DNA of 64,000 nucleotides from Beijerinckiaceae bacterium (GTDB lineage: Bacteria > Pseudomonadota > Alphaproteobacteria > Rhizobiales > Beijerinckiaceae): contig JAPZSB010000006.1 of NCBI GenBank assembly GCA_027531565.1, positions 67,001-131,000 of the forward strand, read 5' to 3'. Numbering within the stretch: the first letter of the stretch is position 1; each line of letters starts with the position of its first letter. The notes under the pieces are model-generated. The model was not told the origin of the DNA. It made no database searches and was given only the letters and a program-made list of their open reading frames with translations. Of this stretch, positions 7,269-15,558 are shown one piece after another. A program made the translations under genes and the position numbers.

Positions 7269-9500
7269 TCAGACCGATTGCAGCGCCCGCAGGGCGTCGA
7301 GCAGGCCCGCCCCCTGGAAAGCCGGCAGCCGCCCCAGATCCATGGCCGAGTCCATCAGGATCGCCTTGATCCGCAGCGGCTGGCCGATCAACTCGCGGTT
7401 GCGCGCCATCAGCATGGCCGCTACCGCGCTGACATGCGGCGCCGCCATGCTGGTCCCGTCGAGCAGTTTCAGCGCGTCATTGCCTGGCACGGGCCCGAGG
7501 ATCTTCTCGCCCGGCGCGACGAGATCCGGCTTCATCCGGCCATCCGCCGTCGGCCCGCGCGAGGAGAAATAGCTCACGCCATAGGTATGCGGCTTGTCGC
7601 GGTGGGTCGCGCCGACCGTGATCACCAGATCGGCATTGCCGGGATCGGTGATGCTGATGTCGCGGGCATTCTGCCCGGTCGAGAGAAGGCCGGGATCGCC
7701 CTCGAAGCCCATATTGCCTGCCGCCGCGACCACCACAACGCCGGATCGGACCAGCTGGTTGCTGGCCTGGCAGACCAGCGTCTGGCCGCAGGCATAGGCC
7801 TGCACGTCATGGCCGACAGCGAGCGAGAGGTTGACACCGTGGATGACCGGCTGGGTGCTGGAGCGGTTTAGATGCTCGATGAATTGCAGCGCATAGATCA
7901 GCGTGTCCTCGCGCCCGCGCCCGTCGGAATCGAAGGCGCGGATATCGTAGAGCGCAAGCCTGGGACAGACGCCCTGGAACCCGTCCGGCCCGCATTCCGC
8001 ACCCTGCGCGGTCTGGCTGGCCTGGGGCCAGTCTCCCGCGAGGATGCCGGCCACATGCGTGCCATGCTCGTTGAGCGGCGGCCGGTAATGCGGCGCGGCA
8101 TGGGGGATCTCGAGCAGCGGCTCGATCAGCGACCAATCCACCGGCGCGCCGCTTTCCCGGCGGATCGCCACCCGTTCCAGCGCCACGGATTGCGTGGTCG
8201 CCATATGGGCGAGGAACGTGGTCCAGCGGTTCTGGAGAACCTGCAGCTCGCTGTTCCAGCCGGCAATCTCGATGTCGAAACGCCGCCGCCGCTGCGGCGG
8301 CAGGTCGGACAGATCCTCGCCCTGCAGGATGGTATCGAGCGCCCTGCGGTTCGTCGCCGGCAGGTCGGGCGCGATCACCGGCAGCCGGGCCGTGGCAAGC
8401 AATTCCCGGGCATAGGTGAAATCGTAGCTCCTGACGATGCGGCTGCTGTCGATCGCAAACGCGGCAGGATCATCGCCCTCCCGGCCGCCGAACGCGGCGT
8501 GCCGCGCATCGATGCCGCTGTCGACCACCGCCCAGCGGATGCCGGACGTGTCGGTCTGGAACAGGCGGTGCGTGGCATCCGCCTTCACCGTCCGGCGCGA
8601 GCGCGTGGCGGCATGTTCGGCCCGGCGGTTGAGGGCAACGCTGTGGATGCGGAGCCGGGCCAGATCGCCCTGCTGCTGGACGAGCCGGTCAGCGCCTGAC
8701 CGCTGACTGCTGCCCTGCAGCCGGGTGCACCCCTTGTCGATCGTCTCGAGAACGACGCCCATGGCCTCGTTCAGCACGGCCAGCAGTCCCGGCAGGGCAA
8801 CATCCGGGTTGGTGAGCGACCGCGCCACCCCCAGCATGACCTGCCTCGTCTCCAGCACCGCCGTGAGGCTCTGCCCGGCAGGATCGGAGCCCAGCCGCCG
8901 CTGCCAGAGCACGGTGAAGCTGGCCAGGGCCACGAAGCGGTAAAGCTGGAACGAGGTCCGCCTCTCCTTGATCGCGTCATCGACCGTGTAGCGGCTGCCC
9001 CGGTCCTTCAGGGAAGCGGCGAACGCGGTCACGGATTGAAGCAGGGCATGGCCGAGGGTGGCCACCGGCACGACTTCCTCCATCGGGAGGGAGGAGGTCC
9101 CGGTCTCCGCGAGCCGGTGCCACCAATCCGTCATCGGCACGACCGCGCGGATGAGCTCGGCCACGGTGAGATGGGCATGGACGGTCGAGCGGGAATAGGC
9201 CAGCTGCGTCCGCCGCCGCATGGCCAGCTTGAGCGCGGGATTGTCGGGATCCTCGACGAGGTTGAGTTCCATCGCCACCGCCACGCTGCCGGCCGGAACG
9301 CCGTCGCGCGGCTGGATCATCAGGTCCGGGCGCGGATCGGCGAGCCCCTGCGCGAGATCCTCCCAGAGCGACAGCCAGACATCGGGCCGGACGGGGCTGT
9401 CCTGCGTGAAGCGGCTGTGGCCGAAGGTCCGGTGGACGAGGTCGGTCAGGACGGCCCGCTCCTCGCGGGCCAGAGGGGCAGCGCTGCGACCGGGTTCCAT
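7269..9500 (-). CDS. Large subtilisin-like (S8) serine protease with N-terminal helical domain
   Basis: The 743-residue protein carries the S8 triad: Asp in AVVDSGID (about residue 325), His in NEHGTHVAGI (about 478) and Ser in DGTSMAAPHVSA (about 683). The oxyanion segment VVVAAAGNMG is also present, so it should be catalytically competent. Two things are unusual. The first 300 or so residues are a helical domain I do not recognise. About 150 residues separate Asp from His, against roughly 40 in a compact subtilisin, and this stretch is rich in Arg, Gln and Trp. There is no signal peptide or pro-region, so a cytoplasmic role is likely. The ATG follows GAGGAGGGGAGC. It is the third gene of the cassette's transcription order before the end genes, 10 bp after the small membrane protein. 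Confidence 0.85.
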   Translation of the reverse strand: MEPGRSAAPLAREERAVLTDLVHRTFGHSRFTQDSPVRPDVWLSLWEDLAQGLADPRPDLMIQPRDGVPAGSVAVAMELNLVEDPDNPALKLAMRRRTQLAYSRSTVHAHLTVAELIRAVVPMTDWWHRLAETGTSSLPMEEVVPVATLGHALLQSVTAFAASLKDRGSRYTVDDAIKERRTSFQLYRFVALASFTVLWQRRLGSDPAGQSLTAVLETRQVMLGVARSLTNPDVALPGLLAVLNEAMGVVLETIDKGCTRLQGSSQRSGADRLVQQQGDLARLRIHSVALNRRAEHAATRSRRTVKADATHRLFQTDTSGIRWAVVDSGIDARHAAFGGREGDDPAAFAIDSSRIVRSYDFTYARELLATARLPVIAPDLPATNRRALDTILQGEDLSDLPPQRRRRFDIEIAGWNSELQVLQNRWTTFLAHMATTQSVALERVAIRRESGAPVDWSLIEPLLEIPHAAPHYRPPLNEHGTHVAGILAGDWPQASQTAQGAECGPDGFQGVCPRLALYDIRAFDSDGRGREDTLIYALQFIEHLNRSSTQPVIHGVNLSLAVGHDVQAYACGQTLVCQASNQLVRSGVVVVAAAGNMGFEGDPGLLSTGQNARDISITDPGNADLVITVGATHRDKPHTYGVSYFSSRGPTADGRMKPDLVAPGEKILGPVPGNDALKLLDGTSMAAPHVSAVAAMLMARNRELIGQPLRIKAILMDSAMDLGRLPAFQGAGLLDALRALQSV

Positions 9501-9510
9501 GCTCCCCTCC

Positions 9511-10146
9511 TCAGCGCCGGTTGGCGGGGCAGGTGACCGGCGCCACCTCCGCCCAGGTATTGAGCTGGCCCTTCACTGCGGTCACCACCTTGAGGCATTC
9601 CCCGGGCGCGACCTGCCCGACCACCGGGTTGTTGGTGCCGGTGACGGAGGTGTTGGTCTTGCGGACATTGACCTGCCAGCGCGGTTCGATGATGGCGCCG
9701 ACCTCGTCGACGCTCGCCTGTGGCTTGTCGAGCCTGTCGAAATTGGTGTCGCTGTAGCGCTGCGGCGGAATCCGGCCGGTCGCAACCCAGCCGAGCCGGG
9801 CGGCGGCGGCGGGTGGCTCATTGGTCTCCATCGCATCGACAACCATCGACAGAGCCGGCCCCTGCGACGGTTTCCATGAACTCTTGATGTAGCGCAGCCG
9901 GTCCTCGCTCAGCGCGCCGCAGGCCTTGCCATAGGTTTCGAGCCGGTAATCGACGAGGTTGTTGGTGCGGTCCGTCAGCGTATTGGCGCTGACGAAATCG
10001 AGGATCTTCGAGAACATCTCGTCGCAGGACTTGCCGATCGTCACATTGGCCTGCTCGCGCGAGAGCAGATAGCCCCCGAAAGCCAGCGCGATGGCGACGA
10101 CGCCCTTCTGCACGATATCGGCCAGCCTCTGCAGGGTCTCCAGCAT
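9511..10146 (-). CDS. Small single-helix membrane protein, unknown function
   Basis: I do not recognise this 211-residue protein. Residues 13-29 (KGVVAIALAFGGYLLS) form a likely transmembrane anchor. It is followed by a soluble region with two Cys residues early on and a C-terminal stretch VVGQVAPGECLKVV that reads like a short beta-rich (possibly SH3-like) module ending VTCPANRR. Soluble-domain topology is uncertain. The gene is 9 bp from the upstream patatin-like gene and 10 bp from the downstream protease gene, so co-translation in the same operon is likely. Confidence 0.65.
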   Translation of the reverse strand: MLETLQRLADIVQKGVVAIALAFGGYLLSREQANVTIGKSCDEMFSKILDFVSANTLTDRTNNLVDYRLETYGKACGALSEDRLRYIKSSWKPSQGPALSMVVDAMETNEPPAAAARLGWVATGRIPPQRYSDTNFDRLDKPQASVDEVGAIIEPRWQVNVRKTNTSVTGTNNPVVGQVAPGECLKVVTAVKGQLNTWAEVAPVTCPANRR

Positions 10147-10155
10147 CGCGGGCCC

Positions 10156-11277
10156 TCACCGGTCATCCAGCGGGAAGGCCGGCACGGGAAGTGTCGTCGG
10201 CACAGCCGCCCCGGGAACAAGGAACGACCGGGCCGCGACATCCATCGCCAGCCAGCCCCAGTTGATCAGCTGCCCCTGCTCGGCCTCGGAGAACGGGTTC
10301 AGCCGCGTCCGCATCCGGGCCAGCGCGCGGATGCGCTCCGGCCCGGCCGTGATCACCTGCAGCGCCGGATAGGCGGCGGGGTCGCCGTCAATCCCCGCAT
10401 AGACCGGCTGGCGGCCCTTGGCCGCGCATTCGGCGAAAAGCAGCCGCTTGCGCAGCCCGCGCGCCTGGTCCGTCGCGATATCGAGCGCGCGCATCGCCTG
10501 TTTCGGCCAGAAGCCGCTGGCCTCCTCCTCGGTGCCGAACGGCGCCCCGGCATCGCTCACGACAATGGTCCGGAAATCATCGACCGTCTCGAGCCCGAGA
10601 TTGTCATAGGTCCCGCCATCGGTCAGCGACAGCTTCCGCGTGTAGGCGGGGTCCCCGTGATGGATCGCGCCCTCGAGCTTCCGCCACGCGCCGGGATCCG
10701 TGACAATCTCGACCGGGGAGAGCACGGGCGGAAAGGCACTGGATGCCGCCACCGCGACCGCGATCCGGACCTTCGGGCCGGGAATCTCCCCGATCGTGTA
10801 ATCCGCCAGACGCCGTTTCTGCAGCCGGACAAGGCGCCCGGTCTGGAGATTGGTGGCGTTGAACACGAATTGCGGCGTATCGGGCAGATCCTGCAGGGTG
10901 ATGCCGCCGAAGAGATCGTCATAGGCATCGGCCAGCATGTCGCCGACGCTCACGCCCGGCAGCAGCGCACCCCATCCGACAGCCGAGGTATCGAGCGAGC
11001 GCGTGCAGAAGACGCGCAGCGGATCGATCACCGCCGCGCCGAGATTGACGATCACACCGTCCTTGACGACGAGGCGCTTCCACGCGGCGGCCAGCATGCC
11101 CGCCGTGATCGATCCGCCGGAAACGGAAGAGATCCGGACGAACCGGGTCAGCAGGCCGAGTTCGTTCAGGCGGATCAGCGCCCCGCAATGGAACAGGGTT
11201 GCCCGGAAGCCGCCGCCGGACAGCGCGAGGGCGGGCTGGCTCCTGTCGGCACTGTGCTCGCTTCCGCTGCCTGGCAT
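10156..11277 (-). CDS. Patatin-like phospholipase/acyl hydrolase
   Basis: This 373-residue protein has a patatin catalytic core. The oxyanion segment LSGGGFR is at 19-25, the nucleophile elbow SSVSGGS puts the Ser at about 53 (the first Gly of GxSxG is Ser here, as in many bacterial patatins), and the dyad Asp is in LTDGGTYDNLGLE at about 219. Such enzymes release fatty acids from membrane lipids; some act as defence effectors (for example CapV in CBASS), but no cyclase or sensor of that type is nearby. There is no signal peptide. Start ATG at 11277 after GGGAGGGCGTTCC. It lies 27 bp after the multi-helix membrane protein. Confidence 0.85.
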   Translation of the reverse strand: MPGSGSEHSADRSQPALALSGGGFRATLFHCGALIRLNELGLLTRFVRISSVSGGSITAGMLAAAWKRLVVKDGVIVNLGAAVIDPLRVFCTRSLDTSAVGWGALLPGVSVGDMLADAYDDLFGGITLQDLPDTPQFVFNATNLQTGRLVRLQKRRLADYTIGEIPGPKVRIAVAVAASSAFPPVLSPVEIVTDPGAWRKLEGAIHHGDPAYTRKLSLTDGGTYDNLGLETVDDFRTIVVSDAGAPFGTEEEASGFWPKQAMRALDIATDQARGLRKRLLFAECAAKGRQPVYAGIDGDPAAYPALQVITAGPERIRALARMRTRLNPFSEAEQGQLINWGWLAMDVAARSFLVPGAAVPTTLPVPAFPLDDR

Positions 11278-11304
11278 GGAACGCCCTCCCCTCTGGCTGG
11301 ACCC

Positions 11305-12129
11305 CTAGATCCGATGGACGAGATCGATGATGGCCCGCCCGGCGAAACGGCCGACAAACACCGTGTCGGTCTGCACCGCCTTTTCCCGGGTCTGGTCGCG
11401 CTGGACGATCCGGGCCGCGCGGGCCGTGATCCGGTAGACCGGGCCGGCTTCCACCGAATAGCCGCCGGAGGGGGGAAAGCGCAGCGGATCGGTCATGAAG
11501 ACGGAGCGGATCCGCTCGCCGATGCTCTTCTCGCCGAGCACGCCGGAGAGCGGCGCGGTGGCCTTCTCCTCCGGCGTCGGTTCGGCGATTTTCTCGATGA
11601 AGATCTCGGCCGGCCCGACAAGGCTGATCGGCGCGATCCGGACGGAAACCCAGGCCCGGTCCTGCGGCGGCAGCGGCCGCTCCGCCTCCGGCTTGACGGG
11701 CGATCGCAGGCCCAGCCGGGTGAAAAGCTCGAACACGGCGGCACTTCCGCCCGCCAGGACCAGCGCGGACAGGATGCCGGAAACCGGCGTGACCGCCTCC
11801 TTGCCGCCGGCAAGGACGATGATCCGGGCGATGACATCATAGCTGAAGACCGAGACGATGATCCCGCCGAACAGCACCATCACCACGGTTTTCACCGCGC
11901 GCCCGTTGAAGAATTCCCGGTAGAGCCGCCAGTTGAACAAGGTGGTCAGGGCGGTTTCCATCACCGTCGCCACCGCGAGCAAACCCGCCAGCTCCGGCAG
12001 GAGCTTGTCGGTCAGGACCTTGGGCAGGCCTGCCGGGTCCGGCGCCGGGTTCTGCGCCAGGGCAGAGCCGAGACATGCAAGGGTGATCAAGCCTGCGGCA
12101 CAGAGCCGCCCGTTCCAACCCGCCTTCAT
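11305..12129 (-). CDS. Membrane protein with signal peptide, unknown function
   Basis: This is the first gene of the minus-strand cassette. The ATG at 12129 gives a 274-residue protein beginning with a classic signal peptide (CAAGLITLACLGSALAQ, cleavage near ALA-Q). Two or three hydrophobic helices follow (ELAGLLAVATVMETALTT, VVMVLFGGIIVSVFSYDVI and SGILSALVLAGGSAAVFEL). The C-terminal half is a soluble domain of about 130 residues. A longer frame to 12231 would place 34 Arg-rich residues before the signal and is unlikely. I recognise no family. It could be the membrane anchor or sensor for the soluble enzymes encoded downstream. Confidence 0.65.
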   Translation of the reverse strand: MKAGWNGRLCAAGLITLACLGSALAQNPAPDPAGLPKVLTDKLLPELAGLLAVATVMETALTTLFNWRLYREFFNGRAVKTVVMVLFGGIIVSVFSYDVIARIIVLAGGKEAVTPVSGILSALVLAGGSAAVFELFTRLGLRSPVKPEAERPLPPQDRAWVSVRIAPISLVGPAEIFIEKIAEPTPEEKATAPLSGVLGEKSIGERIRSVFMTDPLRFPPSGGYSVEAGPVYRITARAARIVQRDQTREKAVQTDTVFVGRFAGRAIIDLVHRI

Positions 12130-12364
12130 GCTGCACCCCGTTTCCCGTTGCTGCATTCGCGCGAGGCGCAGCGTGGGCCGGGTCGGAGCCCCTGTCTGTG
12201 GCAATCGCCACACCCGGATCAGGGAGCGCACGGATGAAGCGCGGCACCAACCGGATTTCTCAGTCTCCTGAAAGGATGAAATTTTTTGCAGCCCCCGGTT
12301 GTAAAATTATGTTGCCATTAATGATTTGGGCCGCAATCTGGCACAAGATGTCAGGAGATCATCG

Positions 12365-14110
12365 ATGGAACACGAAGGTCTTTCACTGCATAAATCGAGC
12401 AACTGGTTCGCCAATCTCAAACTGGTCCACAAGATAACGATTGTTCTTGGTGTGATCCTGGCACCGTTGACTGCATCAACAATTTACTCGATGCAACAAG
12501 TGAACATCGTCGACAGGAAACTCGACCATGTCGTCGAGCAAAGACTGCCGACCATTGTCCATCTCGCGACCATTGCATTCGAAATGGTCGATTCCGTCGC
12601 GGCGATCCGCGGTTACATGCTGTCCGGCGATCCTGCCCTGCGTGAGGCGCGCGCGGAATCATGGAAGTCGCTCGACGGGCACCGCGTGGCCTATCGCGAG
12701 GAAGCCAGGACCTTCACGATGGAGATCAACCGGACGCGCTGGGCCGAACTCGATGCGCTCCTCTCCGAGATCCGGACGATGCAGGACCGGCTGGAAGCGG
12801 CAATCCCGGTCAATGGCCGCGCCAGCGCCGAGCAGATCAAGAGCTATGGCGAGACGCTGGCTCCGAAGATCCGCCGGGCTATCGAGATCATCGAGGGCGA
12901 CGGCAAGGGCGACGAGGGCCTGAAAAAGCGGCAGGTCAGCCTTCTGACAAACGAGACACGCGAGGCGAAGGCAACGATCGACCACATGATCATCGCCAAC
13001 GAGATCCTTGCCGGGCTTTCGCTGCTTGTCGCGGCAGCGGTCGTCTTCGTCATGGTCCGGACGATCTCGCGCCCGATCGTGGCGATGACCGATGCGATGC
13101 GCGCTGTCGCGGCGAAGGATTACGGCGTGACCATTCCCGCTGTCGGCCGCCGCGATGAACTCGGCGCGATGGCCGGCGCCCTCGCGACCTTCCGCGACGG
13201 GCTGGTCGCCAATGACAAGATGGAGGCGGAGGCCGCACGCCGCCGCGAGCTGGATGCGCGCCGCGCGGCGGAGATCGAGGCAGCCATCAGCGAATTCGAG
13301 CGGACGGCGGAATCGGTCATGCTGACGATTTCCTCGGCCTCGACGGAACTCGCCGCAGCGGCGGACGACCTCACGAAATCGGCCCGGGAATCGACGATGG
13401 AGGCCGCGAGCGTCGCCGCCGCCTCACAGCAGGCCAGCGCCAATGTCAGCGGCGTCGCGGCCGCCGGCGAGGAACTCAACGCCACGGCGGGCGAGATCGC
13501 GCGGCAACTGGAAACCGCCACGCATTCCATCCGCTTCTCGGTGGAACGGATGCGCGCGACCGATACCGACATCCAGGCCCTCGCCCTCGCGGCGGACAAG
13601 ATCGGTACGGTGGTCGAGCTGATCAACAATCTGGCGGGCCAGACGAACCTGCTCGCGCTCAACGCCACGATCGAAGCCGCCCGCGCCGGCGAGGCGGGTC
13701 GCGGCTTCGCGGTTGTCGCCTCCGAGGTGAAGAACCTCGCGGCGCAGACCGCCAAGGCCACGACCGATATCGCGACGATCGTGACGGAGATCCGGAACGT
13801 GACCAACTCGACGATCGACTCGATCCAGGCGATCGACGGCTCGCTCCAGAGCATCGACCGCGTGAGCACCGAGATCTCGGGCACGGTTTCGCAGCAGCAG
13901 AGCGCGACGCTGGAAATCGCCGCCAATGTGCGCGAAGCCGCCAAGGGCACCGAGGATGTCACCACGTCCATCGGCCATGTCTCCAGCGCCGCCGGCAACA
14001 CGGCCGCGGCGTCGAGCCAGGTCCTCAGCGCGGCGCAGGAACTGGCCCAGCAGGCCGAATCCATGCGCGAGAATGTCTCGTGTTTCCTCGCGCGGGTGCG
14101 CGCGGCCTGA
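12365..14110 (+). CDS. Methyl-accepting chemotaxis protein (4-helix-bundle sensor, HAMP)
   Basis: This is a 581-residue chemoreceptor. TM1 is at about 23-42 and TM2 at about 212-235, enclosing a periplasmic helical bundle (4HB_MCP-like) that includes [20 protein letters not shown] domain starts at [21 protein letters not shown], then comes the signalling domain whose hairpin tip (about 420-458) has the highly conserved [20 protein letters not shown]. The ATG at 12365 follows TCAGGAGATC, a good ribosome binding site, so it is preferred to an upstream frame at 12326. No C-terminal methyltransferase-tethering pentapeptide is obvious. It is divergent from the cassette; the 235-bp gap has no clear operator. 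Ligand unknown. Confidence 0.92.
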   Translation: MEHEGLSLHKSSNWFANLKLVHKITIVLGVILAPLTASTIYSMQQVNIVDRKLDHVVEQRLPTIVHLATIAFEMVDSVAAIRGYMLSGDPALREARAESWKSLDGHRVAYREEARTFTMEINRTRWAELDALLSEIRTMQDRLEAAIPVNGRASAEQIKSYGETLAPKIRRAIEIIEGDGKGDEGLKKRQVSLLTNETREAKATIDHMIIANEILAGLSLLVAAAVVFVMVRTISRPIVAMTDAMRAVAAKDYGVTIPAVGRRDELGAMAGALATFRDGLVANDKMEAEAARRRELDARRAAEIEAAISEFERTAESVMLTISSASTELAAAADDLTKSARESTMEAASVAAASQQASANVSGVAAAGEELNATAGEIARQLETATHSIRFSVERMRATDTDIQALALAADKIGTVVELINNLAGQTNLLALNATIEAARAGEAGRGFAVVASEVKNLAAQTAKATTDIATIVTEIRNVTNSTIDSIQAIDGSLQSIDRVSTEISGTVSQQQSATLEIAANVREAAKGTEDVTTSIGHVSSAAGNTAAASSQVLSAAQELAQQAESMRENVSCFLARVRAA

Positions 14111-14120
14111 ACGGCCGCCC

Positions 14121-15227
14121 TCACGGGGCGCGGAACAGGTTCCGGTACCGCGCCGGATGGGCGCGGAGATATTGCGATGCCGCGTTGACCGTGCCGCCGA
14201 GATGGGCCGCGGCATGCCAGGGCCAGCGCGGATCGAACAGCATCGTCCGCGCCAGGCCGACCATGTCGGCATCGCCGGTGGCGACGATCGCCTCGGCATG
14301 TTCGTAATCGGTGATCAACCCCACCGCGACGACCGGCAACCCGGCGCCCTCGCGGATGCGCCGCGCCAGCGGCACCTGGTAGCCGGGCCCGATGGGAATC
14401 GAGGCCCGCGGATCAATCCCGCCGCTCGAGACATTGATCGCCGCGCAGCCCCGCTTCCGGAGTTCGCGCGCGAACAGGATCGAGCTCTCGACATCCCAGC
14501 CGCCCTCGATCCAGTCGGTCGCCGACACGCGCACGCTGACCGGGCGCCCCGCCGGAACCACCGCGCGCACGGCCTCGAAGATCTCGAGGGGGAAGCGCAT
14601 CCGGTTCTCGAGGCTGCCACCATAGGCATCCTCGCGCCGGTTCGAGATCGGCGACAGGAAATTGTGCAGCAGGTAGCCATGCGCGGCATGGATCTGGATG
14701 CCGTCCAGCCCCAGCCGGACGGCCCGCCGGGCCGCCGCAGCGAAGGCATCGCGGATCCGCTCCATCCCGGCCCGGTCGAGGATTTCGGAGGGATGGTCAC
14801 CCTCGATCATCGGATGGGCGCTGGGCGCGACGGGGTGCCAGCCATCGGCGGCATCGGGCGGGATCTGCCGCCCGCCCCGCCACGGGCGATCCGACGAGGC
14901 TTTCCGACCGGCATGCCCGAGCTGGAGGACAAGCGGGATGCCGGACCAGGCGCGCACGCTCTCGATCATCGCCTTCATCGCCGCTTCCGTGGCATCGTCA
15001 TAGAGCCCGACGCAGGCCGGCGTGATGCGGCCGATCGGTTCGACCGCGGTCGCCTCGATGGTCAGCGCGCCGGCGCCGGATTGGGCGAGCATGCCGTAAT
15101 GCTGGATGTGCCAGGAATTCATGCAGCCATCGACAGCCGAATACTGGCACATCGGCGAAATCACGATGCGGTTGGCGAGGTCAAGGCCGCCGACATGGAG
15201 CGGCGTGAACAACTGGGGTGAAGCCAA
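14121..15227 (-). CDS. Old yellow enzyme-family NADH:flavin oxidoreductase (YqjM-like)
   Basis: The 368-residue FMN enzyme probably reduces activated C=C bonds. It opens with LFTPLHVGGLDLANRIV, and [10 protein letters not shown] places Cys 27 where YqjM-type ene-reductases have their flavin-tuning Cys. [14 protein letters not shown] near residue 178 carries the substrate-anion-binding His pair, and [15 protein letters not shown] is the usual TIM-barrel segment. It resembles the C-terminal half of the aminobenzoyl-CoA monooxygenase/reductase at 57945-60299. It converges with the chemoreceptor gene (10 bp apart) and is divergent from the Bug-type binding protein across 331 bp. Confidence 0.92.
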   Translation of the reverse strand: MASPQLFTPLHVGGLDLANRIVISPMCQYSAVDGCMNSWHIQHYGMLAQSGAGALTIEATAVEPIGRITPACVGLYDDATEAAMKAMIESVRAWSGIPLVLQLGHAGRKASSDRPWRGGRQIPPDAADGWHPVAPSAHPMIEGDHPSEILDRAGMERIRDAFAAAARRAVRLGLDGIQIHAAHGYLLHNFLSPISNRREDAYGGSLENRMRFPLEIFEAVRAVVPAGRPVSVRVSATDWIEGGWDVESSILFARELRKRGCAAINVSSGGIDPRASIPIGPGYQVPLARRIREGAGLPVVAVGLITDYEHAEAIVATGDADMVGLARTMLFDPRWPWHAAAHLGGTVNAASQYLRAHPARYRNLFRAP

Positions 15228-15301
15228 GGTCGGGACTCATCCGTGCGGGGGAAGGGAAACCGGAGGGCGAGGACCGCCCGCAGCAGCGGATCGCCATCTG
15301 A

Positions 15302-15314
15302 ATACATTATGCAT
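15302..15314. promoter_or_regulatory. Imperfect AT-rich palindrome upstream of the ene-reductase
   Basis: ATACAT-T-ATGCAT is a near-perfect dyad about 75 bp upstream of the ene-reductase start. It is in the 331-bp gene-free stretch 15228-15558, which otherwise holds the DctD-like sites and sigma-54 promoter listed below. The regulator is unknown. Confidence 0.25.
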
Positions 15315-15373
15315 GACGCGCCGATCGAGGCAATCCAGCAGGCCCGGGCTGCGGCCATGACTCCGTCCGGCGC

Positions 15374-15387
15374 GGCGGATTTCCGCC
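15374..15387. promoter_or_regulatory. Distal DctD-like upstream activator site
   Basis: GGCGGA-TT-TCCGCC is a perfect dyad resembling known DctD sites (core CGGAAATCCG-like). Its centre is about 131 bp before the predicted transcription start of the Bug-type gene, and 32 bp (three helical turns) from the second site. Confidence 0.6.
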
Positions 15388-15405
15388 ACGCGATCAGCGC
15401 CTTGC

Positions 15406-15419
15406 GGCAGGATTCCGCC
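15406..15419. promoter_or_regulatory. Proximal DctD-like upstream activator site
   Basis: GGCAGGATTCCGCC matches the distal site at 11 of 14 positions and is centred about 99 bp before the predicted start. Two tandem sites on the same helix face reproduce the layout known for dctA of Sinorhizobium. Confidence 0.5.
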
Positions 15420-15484
15420 GGGCCGCGGGAATGCGCAGATCCACAACTCACTGTTATATATCAATAATCATCAGATCAGCGCTC

Positions 15485-15500
15485 TGGCACGAAGCGTGCT
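15485..15500 (+). promoter_or_regulatory. Sigma-54 (-24/-12) promoter for the Bug-type binding protein operon
   Basis: TGGCACGAAGCGTGCT has the invariant GG and GC dinucleotides with exactly 10 bases between them and a perfect TGGCACG -24 element. The -12 element is GTGCT against the consensus TTGCT. The predicted start is near 15511, giving a leader of about 48 nt. The operon encodes its own sigma-54 activator (DctD-like), which supports the call. Confidence 0.7.
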
Positions 15501-15558
15501 GCAGGCCTCGGCGGAAATGCGCCGCTCCGAGAATGCGCATCCATCAAGGGAGACGACC

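Noticed and set aside
10156-11277. CBASS system with the patatin as a CapV effector
   Set aside because: No nucleotidyltransferase of the CD-NTase type, and no ubiquitin-like or HORMA/TRIP13 genes are in the cassette.
12342-12356. Sigma-54 promoter upstream of the first chemoreceptor (TGGCAC present)
   Set aside because: The -12 GC dinucleotide is not at the required spacing.
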